Shown here: one piece after another, positions 25,286-34,490 of the stretch
Layout: every line of letters begins with the position of its first letter
How positions within the stretch are numbered: the first letter of the stretch is position 1
Source: Traorella massiliensis
Lineage (GTDB): Bacteria; Bacillota_I; Bacilli_A; Erysipelotrichales; Erysipelotrichaceae
Reading direction: 5' to 3'
Length of the DNA stretch: 64,000 nt
Assembly (NCBI RefSeq): GCF_900104665.1
Contig: NZ_LT629968.1
Span: forward strand, 62,001-126,000
Notes under the pieces: generated by a model
The model's database searches: none
What the model was told of the DNA's origin: nothing
The model's input: only the letters and a program-made list of their open reading frames with translations
Position numbers and translations under genes: made by a program

Positions 25286-25484
25286 CCATTGGCCCTTCCT
25301 CTACTAGACTATCTTCCTTAAGATTTGTACTTCTATCGTACATTTGCTTTTAGTTTCCTCGTAATGGTGGTCGTCCTATACAGGAAACGACTTAAATAAA
25401 TTTTAACACCTCTTTCATAAGAATCCTCCTTTTCATTACTATCTTCACTTATATAATAACTTAAATATACCTAAAATAAAGTCT
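25286..25484 (-). ncRNA. conserved structured leader, copy 1 (minus strand)
   Basis: Begins with a promoter-like AGACTTTA region shared with the copy at 35926/37651. It then has GGAGG and a tiny ORF (MKEVLKFI, ATG at 25418, stop at 25392). Next come a hairpin with arms GTTTCCT/AGGAAAC, a hairpin TGTAC/GTACA, and a conserved TAGTAGAGG..CCAATGG end. It lies upstream of the secreted-protein gene at 22725 but is now separated from it by IS110. Homology with copy 3 continues beyond, to 25206. The remainder of the 25050-25731 gap holds the IS110 right end and IS200 left end. Confidence 0.65.
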
Positions 25485-25576
25485 TTCAATGATATTGTTT
25501 ATATGATAAAATCGAGTTATAAGGTGACATTTTGATTCTATTGTATTTACTGTGGAAAAACATTATTATTTTTTAG

Positions 25577-25604
25577 AAAAAGAATGATTTAGTTCATTCT
25601 TTTT
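25577..25604. terminator. bidirectional hairpin before IS200
   Basis: AAAAAGAATGA (25577-25587) pairs with 25594-25604; T-rich on one side and A-rich on the other. It shields tnpA from outside transcription, as known for IS200, or ends an older transcript. Confidence 0.65.
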
Positions 25605-25672
25605 ATTCTCTATAAAACCACTTGCTATGCAAGTGGAGACAAAGAAGCGATAGCGATAAACAAAACAAAAAG

Positions 25673-25724
25673 CTCCTTTGCTATAATGGAGTGGGTCTGA
25701 CAGCCACGACATTAAGCAAAGGAG
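25673..25724 (+). promoter_or_regulatory. inverted repeat sequestering the tnpA ribosome binding site
   Basis: CTCCTTTGCT (25673-25682) is the exact complement of AGCAAAGGAG (25715-25724), which contains most of the Shine-Dalgarno of tnpA. In a transcript the site would be hidden, limiting transposase translation, as in classical IS200. Confidence 0.75.
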
Positions 25725-25731
25725 GATGTCC

Positions 25732-26187
25732 ATGGACGAAAGTAGTTTATCACACACAAAATGGATTTGTAAATATCATATAATATTTATACCAAAATGC
25801 AGAAGGAAAGAAGTATATGGCAGATTGAGAAAAGACATAGGAGAAATATTACGACAGCTATGCCAGTATCAAAATGTTGAAATCATAGAAGCTCATGCAA
25901 TGAAAGATCATATACATATGCTTGTAAGCATACCGCCAAAATTGGCTGTTTCCAAATTTGTGGGATATCTAAAAGGGAAAAGCACGCTCATGATATATGA
26001 AAGACATGCAAATTTGAAATATAAGCATGGGAACAGACATTTTTGGGCCAGAGGATATTATGTATCTACAGTAGGCTTGAATCAAAAAGCAGTAGAGGAA
26101 TATATAAGAAATCAGGAAAAAGAAGATATGATGTATGATCAAATAAGCTTCAAAGAATTCGATGAACCATTTAAAAAAGTAAAATAG
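25732..26187 (+). CDS. tnpA: IS200-family Y1 transposase TnpA
   Basis: Single-strand DNA HUH transposase, 151 aa. The HUH motif is H60-I-H62 (KDHIHMLV), and the nucleophilic Tyr is Y124 in VEEYIRNQ. YLKGKST and FWARGYYVSTVG are family landmarks. I take the ATG at 25732, 6 bases from GGAGG; the in-frame ATG at 25726 touches that site. The gene is intact. Confidence 0.92.
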   Translation: MDESSLSHTKWICKYHIIFIPKCRRKEVYGRLRKDIGEILRQLCQYQNVEIIEAHAMKDHIHMLVSIPPKLAVSKFVGYLKGKSTLMIYERHANLKYKHGNRHFWARGYYVSTVGLNQKAVEEYIRNQEKEDMMYDQISFKEFDEPFKKVK

Positions 26188-26410
26188 GGATTGCGACTGT
26201 CAGAACCTTTCATGCGTCTTAAGACGCCGCAAAGCAAGAGGCCCTTATAGGGCAACGAAAAGCCACCAGCTTTGCTGATGGTAATTTACTATGTACTTCA
26301 TTTTTATAATTTATAAGATCCTGGTTCCAGTATTTAGATTCTGAAAAATTGAAAGTATACCTTTTAATTTGAGTAAAAAAGGTTAATATTTTTTTACGGA
26401 AAGATAAGGT

Positions 26411-26447
26411 AAAAAAATGAGCTATAAGCATCTTTTGCTTATAACTC
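26411..26447 (-). terminator. terminator of the AI-2E transporter gene
   Basis: 11-bp stem (26419-26429 with 26437-26447, one mismatch); seven T follow on the minus strand. Confidence 0.85.
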
Positions 26448-26449
26448 GT

Positions 26450-27538
26450 TTATTCAATCGATTTTGTTTTTTCATTTTTATTTTTTTCAGTTTTAAATAA
26501 AATAAATGAAAGCAGAATAGGGAAACCAAATAATCCAATAATGCCAAACAGTTGTCCGCCTACAAGCATAGCCATTAAAGTAGCTACTGGATGAATACCT
26601 AATTCAGCACCTACGATTTTCGGTTCAACAATATTTCGGATTACTGTTATGATGACATAAACAAGAATAAGTTCAATCCCTAAGATAAAATTTCCTTGAA
26701 TAAGACAAATCAGGCTCCAAGGTATCATGATACCACCAGTACCTAAAACCGGCAATATATCAAAGATACTAATAGCGAGTGCAATTAATACTGAATGATC
26801 AATCCCTATTAAACTTAAACCAATCGAAAGCTCTACAAATGTTAAGGTCATGATCTTAGCATAAGCTTTGATAATGACTCAAAGCTTATTTTTCAGGAAA
26901 TACTGTGTATCAGATAGAAATGATCGAGCAGACTGATTCATATGTGAAAGTAAATATTGAATGATTTTGTCATAATCAATAATGAAGAAAAAAGATGAGA
27001 TGATCGTCATGACAAAAGAGATAAAAAGTCCGGGAATTCCTTTTACGATATTCGCAACATAAGAAACAGCATAATTAGATATGCTTCCTAATAATTGTTT
27101 TGAACTATCTAGCATCATACTTGTAAATTCATCAAGAGCAGCTTTAAATTCAGGTTTCATATTTTCAGTTAAAGATAATATTTCACTGATCAGATTACTT
27201 ACTGTTGGCTGAATAACTTCCTGATAAAATTTAGGTGCTTCATTTGTTATGCCCATGATCCATGAGTAACCATTGATACATAACAGAAAAAGCAATAAAC
27301 TGATCAATACATAGAAAAGCAGCAAAAGAGTCATTGAAAGTATTTTTTTATTGATCTGAAATTTCCGATTTAGATAACGTACAGGACGCTGGATCAGATA
27401 TGAAATAATAAAACCAATCATAAAGGGAATCAAAATCGGAGCTATGTATTTAAAGCCAATATATAATAATCCCAAAAGGATGCCGTAAAATACAAAATTA
27501 ATAATAAAATCTTTCTTTTTAGACATATTCATTTTCAT
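26450..27538 (-). pseudogene. AI-2E/YtvI-family transporter split by an in-frame TGA
   Basis: Membrane protein of the AI-2E exporter family (YtvI/PerM/TqsA type), normally about 350-370 aa. The two open pieces (27538-26882 and 26878-26450) are in the same frame and separated only by one TGA at 26881-26879 (codon 220). Together they make 361 sense codons, the normal family length, with the usual KAY..IM..TFVELSIGL segment right after the stop. About eight membrane helices in all. Either a nonsense mutation, a sequencing error or a read-through stop. TGA ends other genes here, so the genetic code is not changed. Confidence 0.8.
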
Positions 27539-27606
27539 TTCCTCTTAATAATATTATTTTACACTAATCTTGTCATTATGAATAGTTTCTTTTTAAAATA
27601 TATCTA

Positions 27607-28968
27607 TTATTCGATATTCGTCAGATCTTTCGCCCATATACCACTGTGAATTCTTTTGATTCCCAAGATAAACCGTACAACTTGTTCACTTTGGGTAATC
27701 AGATATACAAGAGCTACATTTTCAATATGAAAAAGATATACGCTTGTAAAAGATAACGGGATAGCAATTAGATACATGATACCTGCATCTAGAAAAGAAA
27801 TGATTCTGGAATCACCGCCACTGCGTAAAATAGAAAAAATCGTAAAATTGAATAAACGAAAAGCGATTTTTAAACAAAATACGAGAAGAATGGCTTTTGT
27901 AGAAGCATAAATGATTTCATCTTGAATGTTATAGAAGGACATGATGAATGGGGAACATATCGCTAATAAAGAAGCGAGCACAATCGCAAGCATTAAAGCT
28001 AATCCCATAAAATGACGACTTTTTTCGATTGCCTGTTCTCGGTTTCCTTTTCCAAGATCATAAGAAAGCATCAGTTGAACACTACCGCCAAAACCCCAGA
28101 TGATGAAAGAAAAGAAGGCGGCAATTTGATCACCGATATAATAAGCTTCCAGACTTTCTCGGCTAAGACCGCCTAAAGCTTTAATGATCAATGAACTTCC
28201 AAATCCAAATAGAGCTTCATTGATGATCAATGGATAGACACGGCGGAGAACATGCCGAATAAAGTCAAAATGGAAAGAAAACATTTCATGAAAGCTGCCA
28301 AAAAAAGGCTGCTTTGTTTTGATTCCATAGATAAGATAAATTAGAATTGAAAAGAAATGTGAAAGCAGGGTAGCCAATGCAGCACCTGAAACATTCATTG
28401 ATGGGATAGGGCCCCATCCGAAAATAAAAATATAGTTTAAAACAACATTGCAAAGCATGGAAAAAATACTGACATATAAAGTAAGCGCAGCCTTATCTAC
28501 ACAGCGATAATGATAACTGAAAGTAAAGGAAACAGCTTCAAGAAGAATCGTAAAGCGTGCAATATTTAAATACTCTATAGAATGGATGATGATTTCATTA
28601 TCATTGATATAAAATCGAACGACAGCTTCCGGAAATAAAGAAATTAATGATATCCAAAATAAGGCATTGATAGATGTCAGGCACAGTGACAGACCAAATA
28701 CTTTTTTTAAATAGAGATGGTCTTTTTTACCATAAAACTGAGAAGCAAAAATATTGGTCCCGCTTAAAATTCCCCATGTAATGGTAGAAGCAATGATAAT
28801 GATTTGTGAAGCACTGCCGACAGCACTGATCATACCAATCCAGCTTACCATTAAAGAATCAATCATCTCCATAGCACTTCCTAATAACTGTTGAAGTGAT
28901 AGAGGAATGGCCAATGAAGCTACCTGTTTATAAAAAAATTTATCACCAATATAACTTTTAAGATTCAT
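27607..28968 (-). CDS. MATE-family efflux transporter
   Basis: Twelve-helix cation-coupled multidrug or metabolite exporter, 453 aa. It shows the typical MATE N-terminus (FYKQVASLAIPLSLQQLLGSAMEMID) and internal two-fold repetition. I start at the ATG at 28968. The longer frame to 29076 would run through the promoter and into the divergent gene. A TATAAT ends 7 bases before this ATG with no ribosome binding site between, so the mRNA is probably leaderless. Substrate unknown. Confidence 0.85.
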   Translation of the reverse strand: MNLKSYIGDKFFYKQVASLAIPLSLQQLLGSAMEMIDSLMVSWIGMISAVGSASQIIIIASTITWGILSGTNIFASQFYGKKDHLYLKKVFGLSLCLTSINALFWISLISLFPEAVVRFYINDNEIIIHSIEYLNIARFTILLEAVSFTFSYHYRCVDKAALTLYVSIFSMLCNVVLNYIFIFGWGPIPSMNVSGAALATLLSHFFSILIYLIYGIKTKQPFFGSFHEMFSFHFDFIRHVLRRVYPLIINEALFGFGSSLIIKALGGLSRESLEAYYIGDQIAAFFSFIIWGFGGSVQLMLSYDLGKGNREQAIEKSRHFMGLALMLAIVLASLLAICSPFIMSFYNIQDEIIYASTKAILLVFCLKIAFRLFNFTIFSILRSGGDSRIISFLDAGIMYLIAIPLSFTSVYLFHIENVALVYLITQSEQVVRFILGIKRIHSGIWAKDLTNIE

Positions 28969-28975
28969 GGTCAAT

Positions 28976-29020
28976 ATTATATCGAAAATCATCTTTATTT
29001 TCCATCTGAATTTTGATAAT
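28976..29020. promoter_or_regulatory. divergent promoters for the MATE and TrmN6-like genes
   Basis: Minus strand: TGGAAA (29004-28999), 17-base spacer, TATAAT (28981-28976), 7 bases from the MATE ATG. Plus strand: GATAAT (29015-29020), 8 bases from the ATG at 29029. Both transcripts would start at or beside their start codons. Confidence 0.6.
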
Positions 29021-29028
29021 ATGATGCT

Positions 29029-29688
29029 ATGAATATGACCTATGATTATCTTCCAGGAACCGATATTTATCTGCATCAGCGTAAAGATATGTTTCGTATG
29101 AATACAGATACTGCTCTATTAGGATATTTTATGAAAGTAAAGGAAAATGAGTGTGTGATGGATATTGGAACAAATAATGGCGCTCTTTTGCTTTATGCTT
29201 CAATGTATACTCAAGGGAAATTAATTGGTGTAGATGTTCAAAAAGAAGCTTGTGAACTGGCACAAATGAATTTGAATGAACATCATATTCGTGATTTTGA
29301 AATTATTCATGCAGATATTAAAGATGTTATTCATGACCCTGTAGATGTGATCGTCTGTAATCCGCCTTATTTTAGAGTTACAAATGACAAGCAATTAAAT
29401 GTGAGCGATTATAAAAGAATTGCCCGTCATGAATGTTATCTTACATTAGATATTTTATGTACGAGCGTAAATCGTTTATTAAAAGAAAAAGGGCGGTTCT
29501 ATTTAGTTCATCGTGCCGATCGTTTGGTAGATATCTGTGTTGAAATGCGAAAAAATGAGCTGGAAATCAAAACTTTACAGTTTATTCGTGACTGTGAAAA
29601 TGATAGGGCTCATGGAGTATTGATTGAAGCTGTTAAACAAGGAAATAGCCATTGTAAAGTGATGGAAGAAAAAATTGTTCAAAGATAA
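29029..29688 (+). CDS. tRNA1(Val) A37 N6-methyltransferase family (TrmN6/YfiC-like)
   Basis: SAM-dependent methyltransferase, 219 aa. Motif I DIGTNNGALLL (about 44-54), acidic GVDVQKEACELA, and the adenine-N6 signature NPPYF (near 109). The family methylates A37 of tRNA1(Val) in E. coli; Firmicutes homologues are named by similarity. Divergent from the MATE gene, single-gene unit ending in a bidirectional terminator. No Shine-Dalgarno before the ATG. Confidence 0.83.
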   Translation: MNMTYDYLPGTDIYLHQRKDMFRMNTDTALLGYFMKVKENECVMDIGTNNGALLLYASMYTQGKLIGVDVQKEACELAQMNLNEHHIRDFEIIHADIKDVIHDPVDVIVCNPPYFRVTNDKQLNVSDYKRIARHECYLTLDILCTSVNRLLKEKGRFYLVHRADRLVDICVEMRKNELEIKTLQFIRDCENDRAHGVLIEAVKQGNSHCKVMEEKIVQR

Positions 29689-29690
29689 TA

Positions 29691-29713
29691 AAAAAGCACG
29701 TTATGTGCTTTTT
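29691..29713. terminator. bidirectional terminator
   Basis: AAAAAGCAC (29691-29699) pairs with GTGCTTTTT (29705-29713), 5-base loop, between convergent genes. Confidence 0.9.
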
Positions 29714-29715
29714 AA

Positions 29716-30189
29716 CTAGCGTTTAAGGTTTAAAATAAATCTGGTAATTTGGGCAATGACAGGAACATTGATATCTCGATATTCATAAGCTCTGATAATG
29801 GAAAATATTTTGCTTACTCCTAGATAGATCTCAACGATTGCGAAGATAATTCCTAATATGATAAAAATGATTCCCCGTACTCCCATATAGAAAATGCCCA
29901 ATATAAACATATTATCTAGCCAGGAAGTTAAAATAGCAGTAATGCCAAAGATAACTGTAATATAATAAATAATAGCAGCGATAACAAAAAAAGCGAGGGC
30001 ATTTGCAGCATGAAAATTAACAAAATCGCTCTTCTTTTCTAAAATGAGTGCAAGCAAAGGAATCAGCCACGCAATACCGCTCAAAGAAGAAGAGATAATG
30101 CTGACTATCCATGGAAGAAGATAAACTAGAATTGCCACTACATTAGCATCTAAATCAAATAAAGATGATTTATGCGGATCATATTTCAT
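29716..30189 (-). CDS. DUF4870/Tic20-like membrane protein
   Basis: 157 aa, four hydrophobic helices (about 18-50, 63-85, 92-107 and 108-128). The motif DFVNFHAANALAFFVIAAI in the middle is typical of DUF4870 small membrane proteins. N-terminus DPHKSSLFDLDANVVAILVYL is cytoplasmic. No function is known; it stands alone. Confidence 0.72.
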   Translation of the reverse strand: MKYDPHKSSLFDLDANVVAILVYLLPWIVSIISSSLSGIAWLIPLLALILEKKSDFVNFHAANALAFFVIAAIIYYITVIFGITAILTSWLDNMFILGIFYMGVRGIIFIILGIIFAIVEIYLGVSKIFSIIRAYEYRDINVPVIAQITRFILNLKR

Positions 30190-30281
30190 AGAAAATGCCT
30201 CCTTGTATGTATAGTTTAATCGATATTCATAAGATTTGCAAGTGTCTTTGAATCGTGCTATGCTTTCTACAGAGGTGGATT

Positions 30282-30458
30282 ATGGCAACTGTAATTGTAT
30301 TAGTAATCTTGTTGATATGTGTATATTTCGCAATAAGGTCAATCAGAAAACAAAAGGGATGTGGCAGCGGCTGTAGCAGTTGTGCCCATGCTGAGGGATG
30401 TCCGGCCAAAGCTATCCAGCAATTAGTAGATGAAAGTAAAAGGCGTAAGATCCAGTGA
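30282..30458 (+). CDS. FeoB-associated Cys-rich membrane protein
   Basis: 58 aa: one N-terminal membrane helix (3-20), a basic stretch, then the Cys cluster GCGSGCSSCAHAEGC, the hallmark of FeoB-associated Cys-rich proteins linked with ferrous iron uptake. No feoAB lies in the window. Start chosen at 30282 because AGAGGTGG precedes it; a 9-codon longer frame has no such site. It ends inside a terminator stem shared with the convergent telA gene. Confidence 0.8.
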   Translation: MATVIVLVILLICVYFAIRSIRKQKGCGSGCSSCAHAEGCPAKAIQQLVDESKRRKIQ

Positions 30459-30469
30459 TCTACGCCTTT
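30439..30469. terminator. bidirectional terminator overlapping two stop codons
   Basis: AAGGCGTA/TACGCCTT outer stem (30440-30447 with 30461-30468) plus GATC/GATC inner pairs. The two convergent genes end inside it, one base apart (30458 and 30460). Confidence 0.75.
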
Positions 30470-31554
30470 ACTGTCTGTGTCAGTTTTTCTTTTAATTCGT
30501 TTTCGATTCTTCTTAACTCTGCTTCTGCCTGCTGACGTTTTTGTTGTCCCTCGCTTTGAATCTTTAAGACTTCATCCAATGTTTCAATCAAGTCTTTATT
30601 TGTAGACTGCAATGTTTCAATATCAACAATACCTCTTTCACTTTCTTTGGCCGTTTCGATCGTACCTTGTTTCAGCATTGCTGAATTACGTTTTAAAAGT
30701 TCATTTGTCATATCTGTAACCGTTCGTTGAGCTTCCATGGCCTGACGGGAATTTTCGATTCCTAATGCTAACACCATCTGACTTTTCCAAAGAGGGATCG
30801 TATTGATCAGTGAAGACTGAATTTTTTCAGCCATCAAAGTATCATTATTTTGTACTAAACGAATCTGTGGTGCCATTTGAATGCTGATCGTTCGTGTCAA
30901 TTCTAAATCATGCAGCTTTTTTTCAAAACGATTACAGAATTCAGCATAGTCGTTGGCTGCCTGCGCATCCTGAGGTAAACGTGATTGACTGGCTTTTGCT
31001 ACGAGTCTTGGCAATTCCTGCTGACGGGCAGTTTCCAGTTTACGTTTACCAGCTAAAATATATAGTGTCAGCTCTTTATAATTTTCAAGATTCATTTCAT
31101 AGAGATGATCAAGCATTGTAATATCTTTCATCAATGCAATTTGATGTTTCTCTAAAACAGCTACCACTTTATCAATGTTTGTCTGTGTAGAAGCATAATT
31201 TGCTTTTAATTGTTCGATACGTGATTTATTGAATAATCCAAACAATCCTTTTTTTGCAGGCTTTTCGTTTGTTTTTAATTGAGCGACCAGCTCACTTAGA
31301 GAATCACCGATTTCACCTAAATCTTTAGTACGGACTTTTTCAAGAGTGCTTTCTGAAAATGAACTTATTTTTGATTGAGCACTGGCACCGTACTGAAGTA
31401 CCATATTGGCATCACTGATATCGATCTTTTCAGAAAATTCTTGAACCAACTTTTCCTCTTCACTAGATAAAACAATTTCATCAGGCTGACTGACTGTTTC
31501 TTGAGTTTCTTCAATTTCTGGTTCTAATGTTAATACGGGTAATTTATCTTTCAT
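30460..31554 (-). CDS. telA: TelA-family (toxic anion resistance) protein
   Basis: 364 aa, soluble and strongly helical, the usual length of TelA/KlaA-family proteins. N-terminus MKDKLPVLTLEPEIEETQE is acidic. A KKGLFGLFNKSRIEQLKA segment is near 100, and long coiled-coil helices follow to the end. Named for tellurite resistance in plasmids; in Firmicutes genomes it is linked to envelope stress and its mechanism is unclear. Single gene. Confidence 0.85.
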   Translation of the reverse strand: MKDKLPVLTLEPEIEETQETVSQPDEIVLSSEEEKLVQEFSEKIDISDANMVLQYGASAQSKISSFSESTLEKVRTKDLGEIGDSLSELVAQLKTNEKPAKKGLFGLFNKSRIEQLKANYASTQTNIDKVVAVLEKHQIALMKDITMLDHLYEMNLENYKELTLYILAGKRKLETARQQELPRLVAKASQSRLPQDAQAANDYAEFCNRFEKKLHDLELTRTISIQMAPQIRLVQNNDTLMAEKIQSSLINTIPLWKSQMVLALGIENSRQAMEAQRTVTDMTNELLKRNSAMLKQGTIETAKESERGIVDIETLQSTNKDLIETLDEVLKIQSEGQQKRQQAEAELRRIENELKEKLTQTVKA

Positions 31555-31683
31555 AGCATATCTCCTAATTATCTTTATTTTATCACGTTATTTTTTGTGT
31601 GGATAGCTTTATTGAAAAAAAATAAGAGAAACATTTGTATAATTTATAAGAATCAACTATAATCTTATTGCTGGAGAAAAATG

Positions 31684-32025
31684 ATGAATAAAAAAGATTT
31701 AAAACTGATTGTATGTTTATTTGTGGTGGCTGTTGCAGGTTTGATTGTTTATCAGCTGATCAGCAGTACCCACCATGGCAATATAGGAGTTGTAGAATAT
31801 CAAGATGAAATTATCTTGGAGTTTGATTTAGATATTGATCGGACTTATGAGTTTTCAGGATCTTATGGTGTGATGCATTTGGAGGTCAAGGATTCTAAAT
31901 TCCGGGTCGTTGATGTTGAATGTCCAAACCATAATTGTGAACAGATGGGATGGCATGATAGCGACTCGCTCTCTCCAATTGTATGTATGCCAAATGAAGT
32001 TATGATCTATACCCAAAGCAGATAA
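31684..32025 (+). CDS. NusG domain II-containing protein, membrane-anchored
   Basis: 113 aa. One N-terminal membrane helix (about 8-26), then a beta-rich domain ending CPNHNCEQMGW and SPIVCMPNEVMI, the pattern of NusG domain II proteins. This domain is found in Firmicutes beside quinone or thiamine membrane genes. GGAG is 7 bases before ATG 31684; an ATG 3 bases earlier is possible. No such partner is nearby, so its role is unknown. Confidence 0.72.
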   Translation: MNKKDLKLIVCLFVVAVAGLIVYQLISSTHHGNIGVVEYQDEIILEFDLDIDRTYEFSGSYGVMHLEVKDSKFRVVDVECPNHNCEQMGWHDSDSLSPIVCMPNEVMIYTQSR

Positions 32026-32119
32026 TTCTGCTTCTTTTTATATTGATGAGATGAATTTGAAAAAAAGTAAGTATTTTAATAAAAATATAGTATAATGTAT
32101 TCGAGATAAAGGAGGATTC

Positions 32120-33604
32120 ATGAAAGCAATTCAACTAAAAATATCTTTAACAGGAATGAAAAAAACAGTAATGCGTCGTATATTAGTTTCTAAGAAAACA
32201 ACTTTTGAAGAATTACATTCCATGATTCAGCTTCTTTTTAATTTGGATGGTGTAGAAGCCTATACATTTCATATTGAAGATAAATGGATACAAAAAAATG
32301 CTCATAACGATGTTGATAAAACATTGATTCGCATAAAAGAGAAGGATCGCTTTGATTACTATTATGATAAGATAGATCAGCTTCATTTCAAAATTACTGC
32401 TGAAAAGGACATGCAGGCAGATGTCGTCCCATTATGTTTAAAGGCAATTGGCAAAAATCTTTATGAAGGAGCAGGCAGTGAAATTGAAGAAGAGCTGCAA
32501 AGTGAGGCTGATTTAGAATGGATCAATAAAATGTTAGCTGCATTTCGTGAAGAACATAAAAACAGTTTTGTTACAGATATTCAAAAAGAAATCAGTAAAC
32601 TGATAAAAATACGTTATTTTCAGGATTATATGCATAATCAAATCGTTAAGCTTCATCTGCCATGTAATAGAATCGTATATATGGGATGTGATGCAAGTGA
32701 AGATGTCGTATTGAATTTTCATATTAGTGCTGACAAGCTTGCTCAATATATGAGCATTAATCAGCAGGCACCCTCACAAAGCATCATTAAATATCATGAT
32801 TGCATAGAGTTAGCCCTGCTGAAGCGAATGAGCGGTGATCAGCCGGATGACTTTGATTTGAATGTAGGCATTTATGGCGGATTTTTATGCTATGCTAACG
32901 TAAATAGTAATCAGGAAATACCTTACGAATATCGAACGATTTATCTGGAAGCGTTACGTCGTTATGTGAAAGTCATTACTTACTGTGCTGAAAATCAGAT
33001 CAAATATCAAAGTGGCAGGATGATTGAATATAAATCGGATGAATGTATTCAGGTTTGTGAAGGTAAGATGAATATATTGCGTATTGATTATTTGAATGAA
33101 CCAAAAATCAGTCAAATTAAAAAACAGTATACCAAAGGTCAGGGCGAGGCAATGATAGAAGTCATTACTTTACCTCAGAAAGATGAACTGCAGACATTAT
33201 GCATTGTTGGTAATGCAGAAGACGGTTTTAGAGATACCAGGATCTACTGTACTTCTTTAAAAACAATGATATATGAAATATATCACTTATTGCTTGAAAG
33301 ATGGCAAAAATATGGTATAGACCGGAAGCTTTTTCTGCGTGATCCTTTGCTTAAGAAAGAATTAGATGACTTTGCGGAAGCATTAGATATAGAATGTATC
33401 TTAAGTAATGATATGGAAGATTTAGATCAGGCTTATTATACAGAAAATGATGCTCTGTATAGAGATATAGATCCTCGTGAAGTTATTGAAATGTTATTAA
33501 AGGAACTTGGCTTTGATATCCACAGTTTAGATCAGGCAGATGTATCAAAAGAAAATATTTTAGAAAAGCTGAAGCGTGCTAAGGATCATAAGAAATATAG
33601 TTAG
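32120..33604 (+). CDS. protein with N-terminal pRiA4b ORF-3-like domain
   Basis: 494 aa, soluble. The first 60 residues (IQLKISLTGMKKTVMRRILV, then TFEELHSMIQLLFNL) are a clear pRiA4b ORF-3 (IS1096 passenger) domain. The remaining 430 residues are of no known family, charged, with no signal or membrane segment. AAAGGAGG precedes the ATG. It is 11 bases before the YitT gene and probably in an operon with it and the aminotransferase. Function unknown. Confidence 0.7.
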   Translation: MKAIQLKISLTGMKKTVMRRILVSKKTTFEELHSMIQLLFNLDGVEAYTFHIEDKWIQKNAHNDVDKTLIRIKEKDRFDYYYDKIDQLHFKITAEKDMQADVVPLCLKAIGKNLYEGAGSEIEEELQSEADLEWINKMLAAFREEHKNSFVTDIQKEISKLIKIRYFQDYMHNQIVKLHLPCNRIVYMGCDASEDVVLNFHISADKLAQYMSINQQAPSQSIIKYHDCIELALLKRMSGDQPDDFDLNVGIYGGFLCYANVNSNQEIPYEYRTIYLEALRRYVKVITYCAENQIKYQSGRMIEYKSDECIQVCEGKMNILRIDYLNEPKISQIKKQYTKGQGEAMIEVITLPQKDELQTLCIVGNAEDGFRDTRIYCTSLKTMIYEIYHLLLERWQKYGIDRKLFLRDPLLKKELDDFAEALDIECILSNDMEDLDQAYYTENDALYRDIDPREVIEMLLKELGFDIHSLDQADVSKENILEKLKRAKDHKKYS

Positions 33605-33615
33605 AGGGTGAAAAA

Positions 33616-34488
33616 ATGAATTGGAAGCAGCTTAAGCCCTATGGAATAGTTATTTTAGGGTCAAGTTTGTTTGCTTTAGGGGTCAATTTATTAGTTGTTC
33701 CGCTAAATCTTTACAGCAGTGGTTTGTTAGGAGTATCGCAGGTATTGCGATCTATCGTTAATTTGATCATTCCTAGCCAGTCTCAGTATGACTGGTCGGG
33801 ATATGTTTATTTTGCATTGAATATACCTTTATATATCATGGCTTATCGCAGTTTATCACATCGTTTCTTTTATCTTTCGATTCTTTCAACGATCGTTCAG
33901 TCTGTTGTATTGGTATTAGTTCCGATACCTCAGACACCGCTTTTAGAAGATGCATTGACAAGTGTTTTGGTAGGCGGGCTGATTGGCGGTATCGGTATTG
34001 GATTATGCTTACGAGAAGGAGGCAGCGGTGGCGGCTTTGATATTTTAGGTATGTATTATGCCTTAAAGACAAAAGGTGGTTCTGTTGGACGCCTTTCGCT
34101 GATCTTAAATGCAATCGTTTATCTGATATGTGCTGTTTTATTTGATGTTGAAACAGCGATTTATTCAATTCTTTATGTGGCTGTTTTTACATTGGCGCTT
34201 GATCGCTTTCATACACAAAATATTGCGACCCATGTCATGATTTTTTCACAGAACAAGGAAATCAAGAAAAAGATCATTTCTCAGCTTCGTAGAGGGGTAA
34301 CTTATTGGCACGGATATGGAGCATATACAGATCATGATATGGATATCATTGTGACGATCATTTCAAAATATGAAATATCAGCTTTGAAAAAGCTTGTCTT
34401 AGATTTGGATGAACATGCTTTTATAGTTATTTCTGAAGGTCTGCATGTTATTGGAAATTATGAAAAACGTTTATTGAATGAGGAGTAG
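33616..34488 (+). CDS. YitT-family membrane protein (DUF161/DUF2179)
   Basis: 290 aa: five to six membrane helices in the first 200 residues, with the conserved LREGGSGGGFDILGMYYA loop near 134, then a cytoplasmic DUF2179 domain (about 210-285). YitT proteins are widespread in Firmicutes; their transport role is unproven. 3 bases separate it from the aminotransferase gene, so the two are co-translated. Confidence 0.85.
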   Translation: MNWKQLKPYGIVILGSSLFALGVNLLVVPLNLYSSGLLGVSQVLRSIVNLIIPSQSQYDWSGYVYFALNIPLYIMAYRSLSHRFFYLSILSTIVQSVVLVLVPIPQTPLLEDALTSVLVGGLIGGIGIGLCLREGGSGGGFDILGMYYALKTKGGSVGRLSLILNAIVYLICAVLFDVETAIYSILYVAVFTLALDRFHTQNIATHVMIFSQNKEIKKKIISQLRRGVTYWHGYGAYTDHDMDIIVTIISKYEISALKKLVLDLDEHAFIVISEGLHVIGNYEKRLLNEE

Positions 34489-34490
34489 AT

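Larger units (their letters stand above)
25605..26290 (+). mobile_element. IS200-type element (tnpA only)
   Basis: About 690 bp: left-end hairpin CCACTTGC/GCAAGTGG (25618-25636), tnpA, then right-end hairpins including GCCCT/AGGGC (26240-26253) and CCACCAGC..GCTGATGG (26263-26281, one mismatch). Such sub-terminal hairpins are bound by TnpA during single-strand transposition. Ends are approximate. Confidence 0.75.

Noticed and set aside
26879-26881. TGA read as tryptophan (changed genetic code)
   Set aside because: TGA ends clear genes here, such as the FeoB-associated protein at 30458, and TGG is used for Trp, so the internal TGA is better seen as a mutation or error.
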